Positions 31,933 to 39,778 of a stretch of 55,547 bases of DNA are shown here, piece by piece. The notes under the pieces were generated by a model. It searched no databases, was not told where the DNA came from, and was given only the letters and a program-made list of their open reading frames with translations. The DNA comes from Oscillospiraceae bacterium. GTDB lineage: Bacteria > Bacillota > Clostridia > Oscillospirales > Ruminococcaceae. The stretch's first letter is position 1, and each line of letters begins with the position of its first letter. The DNA lies in NCBI GenBank assembly GCA_018110985.1, contig JAGAWT010000026.1, positions 1-55,547 of the forward strand. The letters are read 5' to 3'. The position numbers and the translations under genes were made by a program.

Positions 31933-32895
31933 TCATTTCTTTTTCAGATGTACTGCAAATCCGCCGAAATCGCCTTCGAGATATATAGCTTTCAGCTCGC
32001 CCTTGTCGTCACGCTTCTCACTTGACTTGTCAAAGCTCATGCCCATCTTTTCAAGATGGTATACGGCTCTGTTGATGAAGTTCGTGGCTATGGCGATGTG
32101 CCCCTTGGCACCGTAGCCCGGTTTCTTGTTGACCTCGATGCCCTTGCCCGCAAATACGGAGCTGTTGCCGTTCTTGGCCGTGAAGCCGAAGAGCTTTTCA
32201 AAGCAGGAGGCAAGTGCCAGAGCCTTTTCTTCGCTCTCTTCATTGATACCGATATGATCGACTTCAAAGCCCAGCATATTTGAGACTGCCTGACGTGTCA
32301 GAGCAGTAATTTTATTGAATTCTCCGGCAGCTATAAGATCCTTCTTGACCATCCAGGAGCCGCCGCAGGCGATTATTTTTTTGAAAGAAAGGTATTCCAC
32401 AAGGTTGTCTGCGTTTATGCCGCCGGTGGGCATGAACTTAACGCTTGTGTAGGGGGCGCTCATAGCCTTTATCATGGGAAGACCGCCGGCAGCCTCCGCA
32501 GGGAAGAACTTGACAGTGTCAAGCCCCAGCTCAAGAGCTGTTTCTATATCAGAAGGAGAGGAGCAGCCGGGGCAAACGGGATAACCGTTCTTCACGCAAT
32601 GCTCTACCACCTTGGGATTCAGTCCGGGACTCACGATGAACTTTGCCCCTGCCTTAACGGCTCTGTCAGCCTGCTCGGTGGTAAGGACAGTACCGGCACC
32701 CACCAGCATATCGGGGAACTTTTCTGTCATTATGCGTATGCTGTCCTCTGCCGCAGCTGTGCGGAAGGTGACCTCGGCACAGGGAAGCCCGCCGTCACAA
32801 AGGGCTTTCGCCAGCGGTTCCGCATCCTTTTTATCATCAAGGGCGATTACAGGCACTATGCCTATTTTGGATATCTGTTCAAGGACCTTATCCAT
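31933..32895 (-). CDS. eda: KDPG/KHG aldolase fused to a VOC-like domain
   Basis: A 320-residue fusion. Residues 1-205 are a class I aldolase that splits KDPG to pyruvate and glyceraldehyde 3-phosphate: Glu41 in EVTFRT, Schiff-base Lys129 in DTVKFFPAE, and PTGGI. Residues about 212-320 (VDHIGINEESEEKALALASCF, HIAIATNFINRAVYHLEKMG, GGFAVHLKKK) have the beta-alpha-beta pattern of VOC/glyoxalase-like domains. Ordinary aldolases are about 210 residues, so the extra domain may add a sugar-binding or regulatory role. Its start overlaps the uxaA stop. Confidence 0.88.
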   Translation of the reverse strand: MDKVLEQISKIGIVPVIALDDKKDAEPLAKALCDGGLPCAEVTFRTAAAEDSIRIMTEKFPDMLVGAGTVLTTEQADRAVKAGAKFIVSPGLNPKVVEHCVKNGYPVCPGCSSPSDIETALELGLDTVKFFPAEAAGGLPMIKAMSAPYTSVKFMPTGGINADNLVEYLSFKKIIACGGSWMVKKDLIAAGEFNKITALTRQAVSNMLGFEVDHIGINEESEEKALALASCFEKLFGFTAKNGNSSVFAGKGIEVNKKPGYGAKGHIAIATNFINRAVYHLEKMGMSFDKSSEKRDDKGELKAIYLEGDFGGFAVHLKKK

Positions 32896-34379
32896 CAGAG
32901 TGTTACCCCTTTCTTAAATATGGCTATCTCCGCATATCCGGAAACTTCGCTTTTCAGCTTTTCTCCGTTTGCGGTACTTATTACCTTTTCAAAGAGTTTT
33001 TCACCAAGCTCCGCCGGATCCCCGCCTTCAGCCACGGGACCTGCGTCAAAGTCTATCCAGCCGGATTTCTTCTTTGCAAGAGCAGAGTTGCTGGAGATCT
33101 TCATAGTAGGAACGGGACAAGCAAAGGGAGTGCCTCTTCCCGTGGTAAAGAGCACTATCTGCGCTCCCGCACAAGCCAGTGCTGTTGCCGCCACAAGATC
33201 GTTCCCGGGAGCAGAGAGGAGATTGAGCCCCCTGCTCTGAGCCCTGTCACCGTAGCCCAGCACACCGCAGACCTGAGAAGTTCCGGATTTCTGTGTGCAT
33301 CCCAGTGATTTATCTTCAAGAGTGGTTATGCCCCCTGCCTTGTTTCCGGGGGAAGGGTTTTCGTAAATAGGCATCCCTGCGGTCTCGAAGTAGCTTTTGA
33401 AATCGTTTATCAGCTTTACTGTCCTGTCAAATGTCTCTCTGTCCTTTGCCCTGTCCATGAGTATGGTCTCTGCACCGAACATCTCGGGAACTTCTGTAAG
33501 TATCGTAGTTCCGCCCACGGATGCCAGCAGGTCGGAAAACCTGCCCACCAGAGGATTTGCGGTGATGCCCGAAAACCCGTCGGAGCCTCCGCATTTAAGT
33601 CCTACAATAAGCTCTGATGTATCGCACTGTGTCCGTTCAAAGCTCTTTGCATAATCTATGAGCTCTTTCAGAAGAGATATGCCTTCCGAGATCTCATCCT
33701 CATGATCCTGAGCCTTCAGAAACTTCACTCTTTTTTTATCATAATCGCCCAGAAGAGGCTCTATTATCTCTATACCGCTGTTTTCGCAGCCGAGTCCTAT
33801 CACCAGTACACCGCCTGCATTGGGGTGGGAAATAAGGTCCGCAAGAGCTTTTCTTGTGTTATCCTGATCATCCCCAAGCTGCGAACATCCGTAGGGATGA
33901 GTAAAGGCAAAAACATCGTCCACGCTGCCGCCTATCATTTTGGCAGCTTCACGTTCAAGGGTCTTGGCAATGCCGTTGACACAGCCGACAGTAGGGATTA
34001 TCCATATCTGATTGCGGACGCCCACTCTGCCGTCCTTTCGCCTGAAACCCATGAACCCTTTATCGGAGGAGGGCTTGGAAAGACTTTTGACCTCCGTGGG
34101 GGAATAGCTGTATTCAAGCTGTCCGGAAAGACCGGTGCGAACATTGTGAGTATGTACCCAATGCCCTTTTTTTATATCTTCCTTTGCGATGCCGATAGGG
34201 AAACCGTATTTGATTATCCTGTCTCCTGCCGCAATGTCGCAAAGAGCTATCTTATGACCTGCGGGTATGTCCTCTTGAGCAGCTATGTCTATACCGCTGC
34301 CGCTGAATGTCGAGCCTTTTTCCGCTTTTTTCAGACACACAGCCACATTGTCGCTGCTGTTGATCCTTATGATCTTCAT
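32895..34379 (-). CDS. uxaA: Altronate dehydratase
   Basis: A 494-residue dehydratase of the UxaA/GarD family, converting D-altronate to 2-keto-3-deoxygluconate. The N-terminal SAF-like domain (about 1-95; EDIPAGHKIALCDIAAGD) is followed by the large catalytic part with HPYGCSQLGDD, VIGLGCE, LKCGGSDGFSG (about 258-268) and TGRGTPFACPVPTMKISSN near the C-terminus. Single polypeptide, full length. The start is adjacent to the uxaB stop and the end overlaps the aldolase start. Confidence 0.93.
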   Translation of the reverse strand: MKIIRINSSDNVAVCLKKAEKGSTFSGSGIDIAAQEDIPAGHKIALCDIAAGDRIIKYGFPIGIAKEDIKKGHWVHTHNVRTGLSGQLEYSYSPTEVKSLSKPSSDKGFMGFRRKDGRVGVRNQIWIIPTVGCVNGIAKTLEREAAKMIGGSVDDVFAFTHPYGCSQLGDDQDNTRKALADLISHPNAGGVLVIGLGCENSGIEIIEPLLGDYDKKRVKFLKAQDHEDEISEGISLLKELIDYAKSFERTQCDTSELIVGLKCGGSDGFSGITANPLVGRFSDLLASVGGTTILTEVPEMFGAETILMDRAKDRETFDRTVKLINDFKSYFETAGMPIYENPSPGNKAGGITTLEDKSLGCTQKSGTSQVCGVLGYGDRAQSRGLNLLSAPGNDLVAATALACAGAQIVLFTTGRGTPFACPVPTMKISSNSALAKKKSGWIDFDAGPVAEGGDPAELGEKLFEKVISTANGEKLKSEVSGYAEIAIFKKGVTL

Positions 34380-35846
34380 TTACTTGACCTCTAAGGCTCT
34401 CATGGCTTCTCTTGCGCCTCTGCTCCTTATATCCGAAAGGTATGCGCAGACACTTTCCTCAGCACCCTCTATGAGAGTGAGATCCTGTCCCCAGAACTTT
34501 TCGTTCGAGAGCACCAGCTTTGTGAGCTCGGCAGCCCCCTTAGAGGAATTGTCGGCAAAAAATCGGAGAACGAAGCCGTCATCCAGTATCTTGTACTCCT
34601 CACCGTTCCTGTGACCTATGAGAGCATTTTCTCTTATCTCACTGCCGCTGTAAAAAGCTATGAGAGCGGCAAGTGAGAAACAGAGATGAGGAGGAAGCTT
34701 TCCGTAATTCTCAGTATATTTCAGGAAACTGGGCATACATCTTGCACGCCATTTTGATACACTGTTAAGAGAAATGGAGAGAAGTGCATGCTTTATAAAA
34801 GGATTCTTGAACCTGTCTATCACAGCGTTCGCAAAATCAAGAAGATCCTGCTTTGGAAGGTCAAGAGTAGGAATAACTTCATCGAATATGGTCTTTTTCA
34901 TGAATGTGTATACATCCGCATCATCCATGGACTGACCAACAAAATCATTTCCCGCAAGGTAGGATGCCAGAACGAAGGAAGTGTGGGCACCGTTAAGGAT
35001 GCGGACCTTTCTCTGCTTGTAGGGCTTGTGATCCTTTGTGAAGATCACCGGGAGACCTGCCTTTTCAAAGGGGAGCTCTTCGGAAATATCCTTGTCGGAT
35101 TCGATCACCCAAAGCGCAAAGGGCTCACCGGTAACTACCAGCTTGTCTTCGTAGCCCAGCTCCTCAAAAACAGCCTCTTCCTCTCCTCTGGGATAGCCTG
35201 TAACGATACGGTCAACAAGAGTGCTCGTAAATACGCAGGCATCATCCAGCCATTTATCAAAGTCATCGCCAAGACCCCAGAGCTTTGAAAGCGCTTTCAC
35301 GCATTTTTTCAGGTTCTTGCCGTTATCATCTATAAGTTCAACAGGAAGTATCACCAATCCTTTGGACACATCCCCGTTAAAGTGTTCAAAGCGTTCGTAA
35401 AGGAACTTTGTCAGCTTTCCGGGGTATGACACTGGAGGACAAAGCTCAAGCTTATCGCTCTCATCAAGTACTATCCCCGCTTCGGTGGTGTTGGAGATCA
35501 CAAATCTCAGTGTATCGAGCTTGGCAAAGGAAGAATACTCATCATATTCCTCATTGCAGGCAACTGCTCTGTCAACGGATGTGACGATCCTCTTGATCTT
35601 CTTTTCGACGCCGTTTTCAAGACCTCTGAGAAAAACAGTGTAGATGCAGTCCTGGTTTTTGAAGTTTTCGAGAGAGCCGAACCTGATAGGCTTCAGAATG
35701 GCGATGCTGCCGCCAAAATCAGTCTTTTCATTGAGGATGTCGATCATATAGTCAACGAATGCTCTCAAAAAATTTCCTTCGCCGAACTGTATGGCTCTGA
35801 TAGGATATGAAACCTTTTTCACGCCCGTCTGCACAATGTTTTCCAC
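34380..35846 (-). CDS. uxaB: Tagaturonate reductase (altronate oxidoreductase)
   Basis: A 488-residue member of the mannitol dehydrogenase/uxuB-type family. It reduces D-tagaturonate to altronate with NADH. The Rossmann motif is in IQFGEGNFLRAFVDYMID (about 18-35). The catalytic Lys region is KVRILNGAHTSFVLASYLAG (about 279-298). The GTG start at 35846 is supported by AAAGGAG eight bases upstream and by homologue-like MENIVQTG. It is the first gene of the ten-gene operon, behind a consensus promoter with a LacI-type operator. A lone inverted repeat GAAACTGTTTC (35901-35911) lies in the leader. Confidence 0.92.
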   Translation of the reverse strand: MENIVQTGVKKVSYPIRAIQFGEGNFLRAFVDYMIDILNEKTDFGGSIAILKPIRFGSLENFKNQDCIYTVFLRGLENGVEKKIKRIVTSVDRAVACNEEYDEYSSFAKLDTLRFVISNTTEAGIVLDESDKLELCPPVSYPGKLTKFLYERFEHFNGDVSKGLVILPVELIDDNGKNLKKCVKALSKLWGLGDDFDKWLDDACVFTSTLVDRIVTGYPRGEEEAVFEELGYEDKLVVTGEPFALWVIESDKDISEELPFEKAGLPVIFTKDHKPYKQRKVRILNGAHTSFVLASYLAGNDFVGQSMDDADVYTFMKKTIFDEVIPTLDLPKQDLLDFANAVIDRFKNPFIKHALLSISLNSVSKWRARCMPSFLKYTENYGKLPPHLCFSLAALIAFYSGSEIRENALIGHRNGEEYKILDDGFVLRFFADNSSKGAAELTKLVLSNEKFWGQDLTLIEGAEESVCAYLSDIRSRGAREAMRALEVK

Positions 35847-35931
35847 AGCAAGATCTCCTTTTTTTGATCCTTAACACTTTCAGTAGGTCACACCCGAAAC
35901 GAAACTGTTTCAAATGCTTTGCGGCCATTGA

Positions 35932-35981
35932 ATGTAATCGCTTACATGGTTTATTATATATTCCCTTGTGAAATTTGTCAA
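35932..35981 (-). promoter_or_regulatory. uxaB-operon promoter with LacI-family operator
   Basis: On the minus strand TTGACA (35976-35981) and TATAAT (35953-35958) are spaced 17. The near-palindrome ATGTAAGCGATTACAT (35932-35947) covers the likely transcription start. It matches the TGTAANCGNTTACA style of LacI/GalR operators and has a partner at 36107-36122. Confidence 0.85.
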
Positions 35982-36060
35982 TAACTTTTTTGAATTTTGT
36001 AAAATATTCTATATTCTCCACAAGTTATTGTGCATATCTAACAAATTTGCAATTTTGCTA

Positions 36061-36122
36061 TTGATTTTGTCTGTTAGTCAATATATAATGTCAATATGTC
36101 TTGCAGTGTATGCGCTTACATA
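36061..36122 (+). promoter_or_regulatory. lacI-uxaC promoter with second operator
   Basis: TTGATT (36061-36066), 17 bases, TATAAT (36084-36089). The operator TGTATGCGCTTACATA (36107-36122) lies just after the start region. With the site at 35932 it implies that the LacI protein encoded at 36198 represses both divergent transcripts and itself. Confidence 0.82.
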
Positions 36123-36197
36123 CTGATTTACATTATCATCGAATACTCTGTCAGAAAGCGATGTACGCTGTTTCATTCTGTAGAAAGGAGGAACTGC

Positions 36198-37229
36198 ATG
36201 AATATATATGACATTTCCAAAATGACAGGTGTTTCCACGGCTACAGTTTCAAGAGTGATAAACGGCAGCAGCAATGTCAGCGCAAAAACAAGGGAAAAGG
36301 TGCTGTCCGTCATTAAGGAGCAGGGGTACACACCTAATGTATTCGCCAGAGGTCTGGGTCTGAACACCATGAAGACCATCGGCATAATGTGTACCGATTC
36401 CTCCGACAGATACATCGCCCATGCGGTCTATTTCCTTGAAGAATCGCTCAGAAAGCAGAACTATGACATGATCCTTTGCTGCACGGGCTATGAGCATAAG
36501 GAAAAGGAAAAGCAAATGAGTATGCTCCTCTCAAAAAGAGTGGATGCGGTCATACTTGTGGGTTCGAGCTACGCCGAAGAAAACGACGAGCTGAATTCAT
36601 ACATCACAGATGCAGCAAAAACAGTTCCTGTCATGATGGTGAACGGTGTCATAAATTCGCCCAATGTTTACAGCGTGGTCTGCGACGATTACCTTGCCAT
36701 GTACGACTGCACAAGGCAGATGCTCCTTTCCGGAAGGAAATGTCCTCTATATATCTACAATTCCCTTTCATACAGCGGAAAGAAAAAAATGAAGGGTTTT
36801 ATGGATGCGGCAGGGGAACTTGGGGTGACAGACCTTGAAAGCAATATGCTATACATTCCTTCACACTCCACCCTCAGCAGGCGGCTCTCCCCAAGCTACA
36901 TAAGAAGCATGATCGGAGAGGTGTTCAAAAAAAGAAGCGGCTACGACAGTGTTATATGCTCGGAGGATGTGCTTGCGGTAGGCGTTCTCAAATATGCTTC
37001 GTCTGCCGGGCTCTCCGTTCCGAAGGATCTGGCTGTTACCGGTTACAACGATTCCGATCTCTGTGAATGCTGCGAGCCGGAGCTCACTTCCGTTGACAAC
37101 AGGCTGCAGGCTATATGTGAAAAATGTGTCTCCTCTCTTATGGAGATATTTGAAGGTTCAAAAGCTGTCCCAAAGCAGACAGTGTTCTCATGTGAACTGA
37201 TACAAAGAAGTACCACCGATTTTCATTGA
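36198..37229 (+). CDS. LacI-family regulator of hexuronate/pectin genes
   Basis: A 343-residue repressor. The DNA-binding headpiece (1-55) has the classical MNIYDISKMTGVSTATVSRVINGS and hinge helix. Residues 60-340 are the periplasmic-binding-like effector domain (KTIGIMCTDSSD, VDAVILVGSSY, AVTGYND). ATG 36198 is chosen because AAAGGAGG lies six bases upstream. It is first in a plus-strand operon with uxaC and the methylesterase and divergent from the main catabolic operon. The effector is probably a hexuronate or KDG-type intermediate, by context. Confidence 0.9.
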   Translation: MNIYDISKMTGVSTATVSRVINGSSNVSAKTREKVLSVIKEQGYTPNVFARGLGLNTMKTIGIMCTDSSDRYIAHAVYFLEESLRKQNYDMILCCTGYEHKEKEKQMSMLLSKRVDAVILVGSSYAEENDELNSYITDAAKTVPVMMVNGVINSPNVYSVVCDDYLAMYDCTRQMLLSGRKCPLYIYNSLSYSGKKKMKGFMDAAGELGVTDLESNMLYIPSHSTLSRRLSPSYIRSMIGEVFKKRSGYDSVICSEDVLAVGVLKYASSAGLSVPKDLAVTGYNDSDLCECCEPELTSVDNRLQAICEKCVSSLMEIFEGSKAVPKQTVFSCELIQRSTTDFH

Positions 37230-37242
37230 AAGGATGATAACT

Positions 37243-38643
37243 ATGAAAGCATTTATGGACAAGGATTTCATGCTTTCCACAAAGACAGCATCTGAGCTTT
37301 TCCATTCCCATGCAGAAAAGATGCCCATTATAGACTATCACTGCCATATCGACCCAAAGGAGATCGCAGAGGACAGGCAGTTTGAGAGCATCACACAGGT
37401 ATGGCTCGGAGGCGATCACTACAAGTGGCGCCTTATGAGATCGGCAGGCGTGGATGAAAAGTACATCACAGGAGATGCATCCGAAAAGGAAAAATTCTTC
37501 ATGTGGGCAAAGACACTGTCAAGGGCTGTCGGCAATCCTTTGTATCACTGGTCTCATCTGGAGCTTCAAAGGTATTTTGATTATCACGGCACGCTCAATG
37601 AGAAAACTGCCGAGGAGGTCTGGGAGATATGCAACAAAAAGCTCCGTTCTCCCAAAATGTCCGTAAGAAATATAATCAAAATGAGCGGTGTGGATGTCAT
37701 ATGCACCACCGATGACCCTGTTGACAGCCTTGAATATCACAAGGCGATCGCAGAGGACAAGAGCTTTGATGTTAAGGTGCTCCCCGCCTGGAGACCCGAC
37801 AAGGCGATGAACATAGAAAAAGCTGATTTCTGCGATTACATACAGAAGCTGGCAAAGGTAAGCGGCGTTGATATCACATCATGGGATGCTCTGAAAGCAG
37901 CACTCAGCACAAGAATGGATTTCTTTGCATCCATGGGATGCAGCGTTTCCGACCACGCCTGGGAATTCCCCTATTATTCCCCCGCAGACGACAGCACTGT
38001 TGATTCGATCTTCCGGAAAAAGCTGTCCGGCACAAGTGTCACGAATGAAGAAAAGCTCATTTTCAAAACTGCATTCATGCGTTTCGTTGCAGGCGAATAC
38101 TGCAGGAGAGGCTGGGTAATGCAGCTTCACATGGGGGCAAAGCGTGACAATAACGGTCCCATGTTTGAAAAGCTGGGTCCCGATACCGGTTATGACAGCA
38201 TAAATTCCTACACTTCCTCTGCCGACCTGGCTGATTTCCTCAATTCTCTTGAAAAGGAGAAGTCACTTCCGAAGACTATACTTTACAGTCTCAATCCCCA
38301 CGATAATCAGACAATAGATACCATTCTCGGCTGTTTCCAGAGCTCAGAGGCTGTCAGCAAGATCCAGCACGGCAGCGCATGGTGGTTCAACGACAATGAG
38401 ACCGGCATGAAGGAGCAGCTCACCTCATTGGCAAACCTTGGTTATCTTGCAGGATTTGTGGGTATGCTCACAGATTCAAGGAGCTTTCTTTCCTATCCCC
38501 GCCATGAGTATTTCCGCAGAATACTCTGTGATGTTCTGGGCACCTGGGTGGAGGATGGAAAATTCCCCGCCGATATGGACGTTCTCGGCAGCATAACAGA
38601 GGATATTTCCTACAACAACGCAAAGAATTATTTCGGCTTCTGA
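37243..38643 (+). CDS. uxaC: Glucuronate/galacturonate isomerase
   Basis: A 466-residue TIM-barrel isomerase of the amidohydrolase-related UxaC family. It converts D-galacturonate to tagaturonate and D-glucuronate to fructuronate. Family blocks: MPIIDYHCHIDPKEIAED (metal His residues), HWSHLELQRYF, CTTDDPVDSLEYH, WRPDKAMNIE, MQLHMGAKRDNN and a final LTDSRSFLSYPRHEYFRRIL. ATG 37243 has AAAGGA eight bases upstream. It follows lacI by 13 bases and precedes the methylesterase by one. Confidence 0.95.
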   Translation: MKAFMDKDFMLSTKTASELFHSHAEKMPIIDYHCHIDPKEIAEDRQFESITQVWLGGDHYKWRLMRSAGVDEKYITGDASEKEKFFMWAKTLSRAVGNPLYHWSHLELQRYFDYHGTLNEKTAEEVWEICNKKLRSPKMSVRNIIKMSGVDVICTTDDPVDSLEYHKAIAEDKSFDVKVLPAWRPDKAMNIEKADFCDYIQKLAKVSGVDITSWDALKAALSTRMDFFASMGCSVSDHAWEFPYYSPADDSTVDSIFRKKLSGTSVTNEEKLIFKTAFMRFVAGEYCRRGWVMQLHMGAKRDNNGPMFEKLGPDTGYDSINSYTSSADLADFLNSLEKEKSLPKTILYSLNPHDNQTIDTILGCFQSSEAVSKIQHGSAWWFNDNETGMKEQLTSLANLGYLAGFVGMLTDSRSFLSYPRHEYFRRILCDVLGTWVEDGKFPADMDVLGSITEDISYNNAKNYFGF

Positions 38644-38644
38644 T

Positions 38645-39532
38645 ATGTGGGACATTCCCGAAAACTCAGACCCCGCATCTTCATTGCAGGCAGCCCTTGA
38701 CAGTACGGACAACAGTGTTATCCAACCGGGCAGCGGCATCTTCAAGGGTCAGTTTGAGATAAGAAGGAACGGCATCACACTGCTTGGAAAGGACCCGACC
38801 CGTACTATCCTGACAGGCGGTCTTTACGCAAAGAAGAAACATCCTTTTCTTGATGAGCCTCTTGGGACTTTCAGAAGCTATACGCTGCTCATATATGCAG
38901 ATGACATAACGCTGAAAGGTCTTACTGTGGAGAACACGGCAGGCTTCGGGGATGGTATAGGTCAGGCAGTCGCACTCTATGCGGAGGGAAACAGCATCAC
39001 TGTTGAAAACTGCATACTGAAAGGCAGACAGGACACACTCTTTACAGGCCCTCTCCCTCCGAAGGAGATAGAGCCGGGAGGGTTCAGAGGTCCCACGGAA
39101 AAAGCCCCCCGCATACAGGGTCACCAACTGTATAAGAACTGCTATATAGAGGGGGATGTGGACTTTATCTTCGGCAGTGCCCATGCGGAATTTGAAAACT
39201 GTCACATCCATTCTCTCGACAGAGGGAAAGAGATAAACGGCTTCATTACAGCTCCGTCCACTCCCGAAGGTGCTGAAATAGGATATGTTTTCAGAAACTG
39301 CACCTTCACTTCCGACTGCCCTGTAAACAGTGTGTATGTAGGAAGACCGTGGCGTGAATACGCAAAAGCCACATTCATCGACTGTGAATTTGGGGCTCAT
39401 ATAAAAAAAGAGCTTGTTCACGACTGGAACAAACCTCTTGCCCATAAATATTCCCGCTTTGAATTCATACACTGTAGATTTAACGGATCCATACTTGAAA
39501 GATCTTCCGACTTTGTAAGCATAATTGATTAA
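38645..39532 (+). CDS. Cytosolic pectin methylesterase (CE8)
   Basis: A 295-residue beta-helix pectinesterase. The catalytic set is complete: GQAVAL (Gln107), RQDTLF (Gln129, Asp130), DFIFG (Asp173) and the substrate-binding YVGRPW (Arg234, Trp236). There is no signal peptide or anchor, unlike most CE8 enzymes, so it should remove methyl groups from oligogalacturonides after uptake. It starts one base after the uxaC stop (TGATATG) and is probably translationally coupled. It is followed by a terminator into which repeat copy F is placed. Confidence 0.92.
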   Translation: MWDIPENSDPASSLQAALDSTDNSVIQPGSGIFKGQFEIRRNGITLLGKDPTRTILTGGLYAKKKHPFLDEPLGTFRSYTLLIYADDITLKGLTVENTAGFGDGIGQAVALYAEGNSITVENCILKGRQDTLFTGPLPPKEIEPGGFRGPTEKAPRIQGHQLYKNCYIEGDVDFIFGSAHAEFENCHIHSLDRGKEINGFITAPSTPEGAEIGYVFRNCTFTSDCPVNSVYVGRPWREYAKATFIDCEFGAHIKKELVHDWNKPLAHKYSRFEFIHCRFNGSILERSSDFVSIID

Positions 39533-39533
39533 G

Positions 39534-39571
39534 AAAGCCTGTTCCGCAGTTTATACGGCGGAACAGGCTTT
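39534..39571. terminator. Terminator hairpin after the methylesterase gene
   Basis: A perfect 14-bp stem AAAGCCTGTTCCGC / GCGGAACAGGCTTT with a 10-base loop. Only TTT follows before repeat copy F starts with ATAC, so the T run may have been shortened by the element. Confidence 0.8.
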
Positions 39572-39669
39572 ATACTTCTTCTTCGATGTAAAGATGATCT
39601 CTGCCCGCAAAGCCGCATATATCCGGGATTTTGCGGGCATTTCTCTGTACATCTGTCAGAGATCGGTAT
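39572..39669 (-). repeat. Diverged 98-bp copy F of the hairpin element (minus orientation)
   Basis: It has the same architecture as the 105-bp copies: ATAC...GTAT ends, GATGTAAAGA / TCTGTACATC arms, and an inner stem TGCCCGCAAA / TTTGCGGGCA. The primary sequence is only partly alike, yet the stem is preserved through paired changes. It sits one base from copy G in the same orientation. Confidence 0.8.
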
Positions 39670-39670
39670 C

Positions 39671-39775
39671 ATACTAATTCTTCCGCGATGTATAGACGAT
39701 CTCCAAGCCTCAAATACCTTATACTCAAGAATTTGCGGCTTGTTTCTTGTCTATACATCGGTCAGAAATTAGTAT
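39671..39775 (-). repeat. 105-bp hairpin element, copy G (minus orientation)
   Basis: Full-length copy with ATAC...GTAT ends and a G/A mismatch in the inner stem. It is three bases from the stop codon of the converging GH9 gene and one base from copy F, making a tandem pair between convergent operons. Confidence 0.92.
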
Positions 39776-39778
39776 CAC

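Noticed and set aside
39572-39775. Copies F and G as a double terminator for the convergent genes
   Set aside because: A separate 14-bp terminator stem at 39534-39571 already serves that role, and the element stems are not followed by T runs. A minor contribution cannot be excluded.
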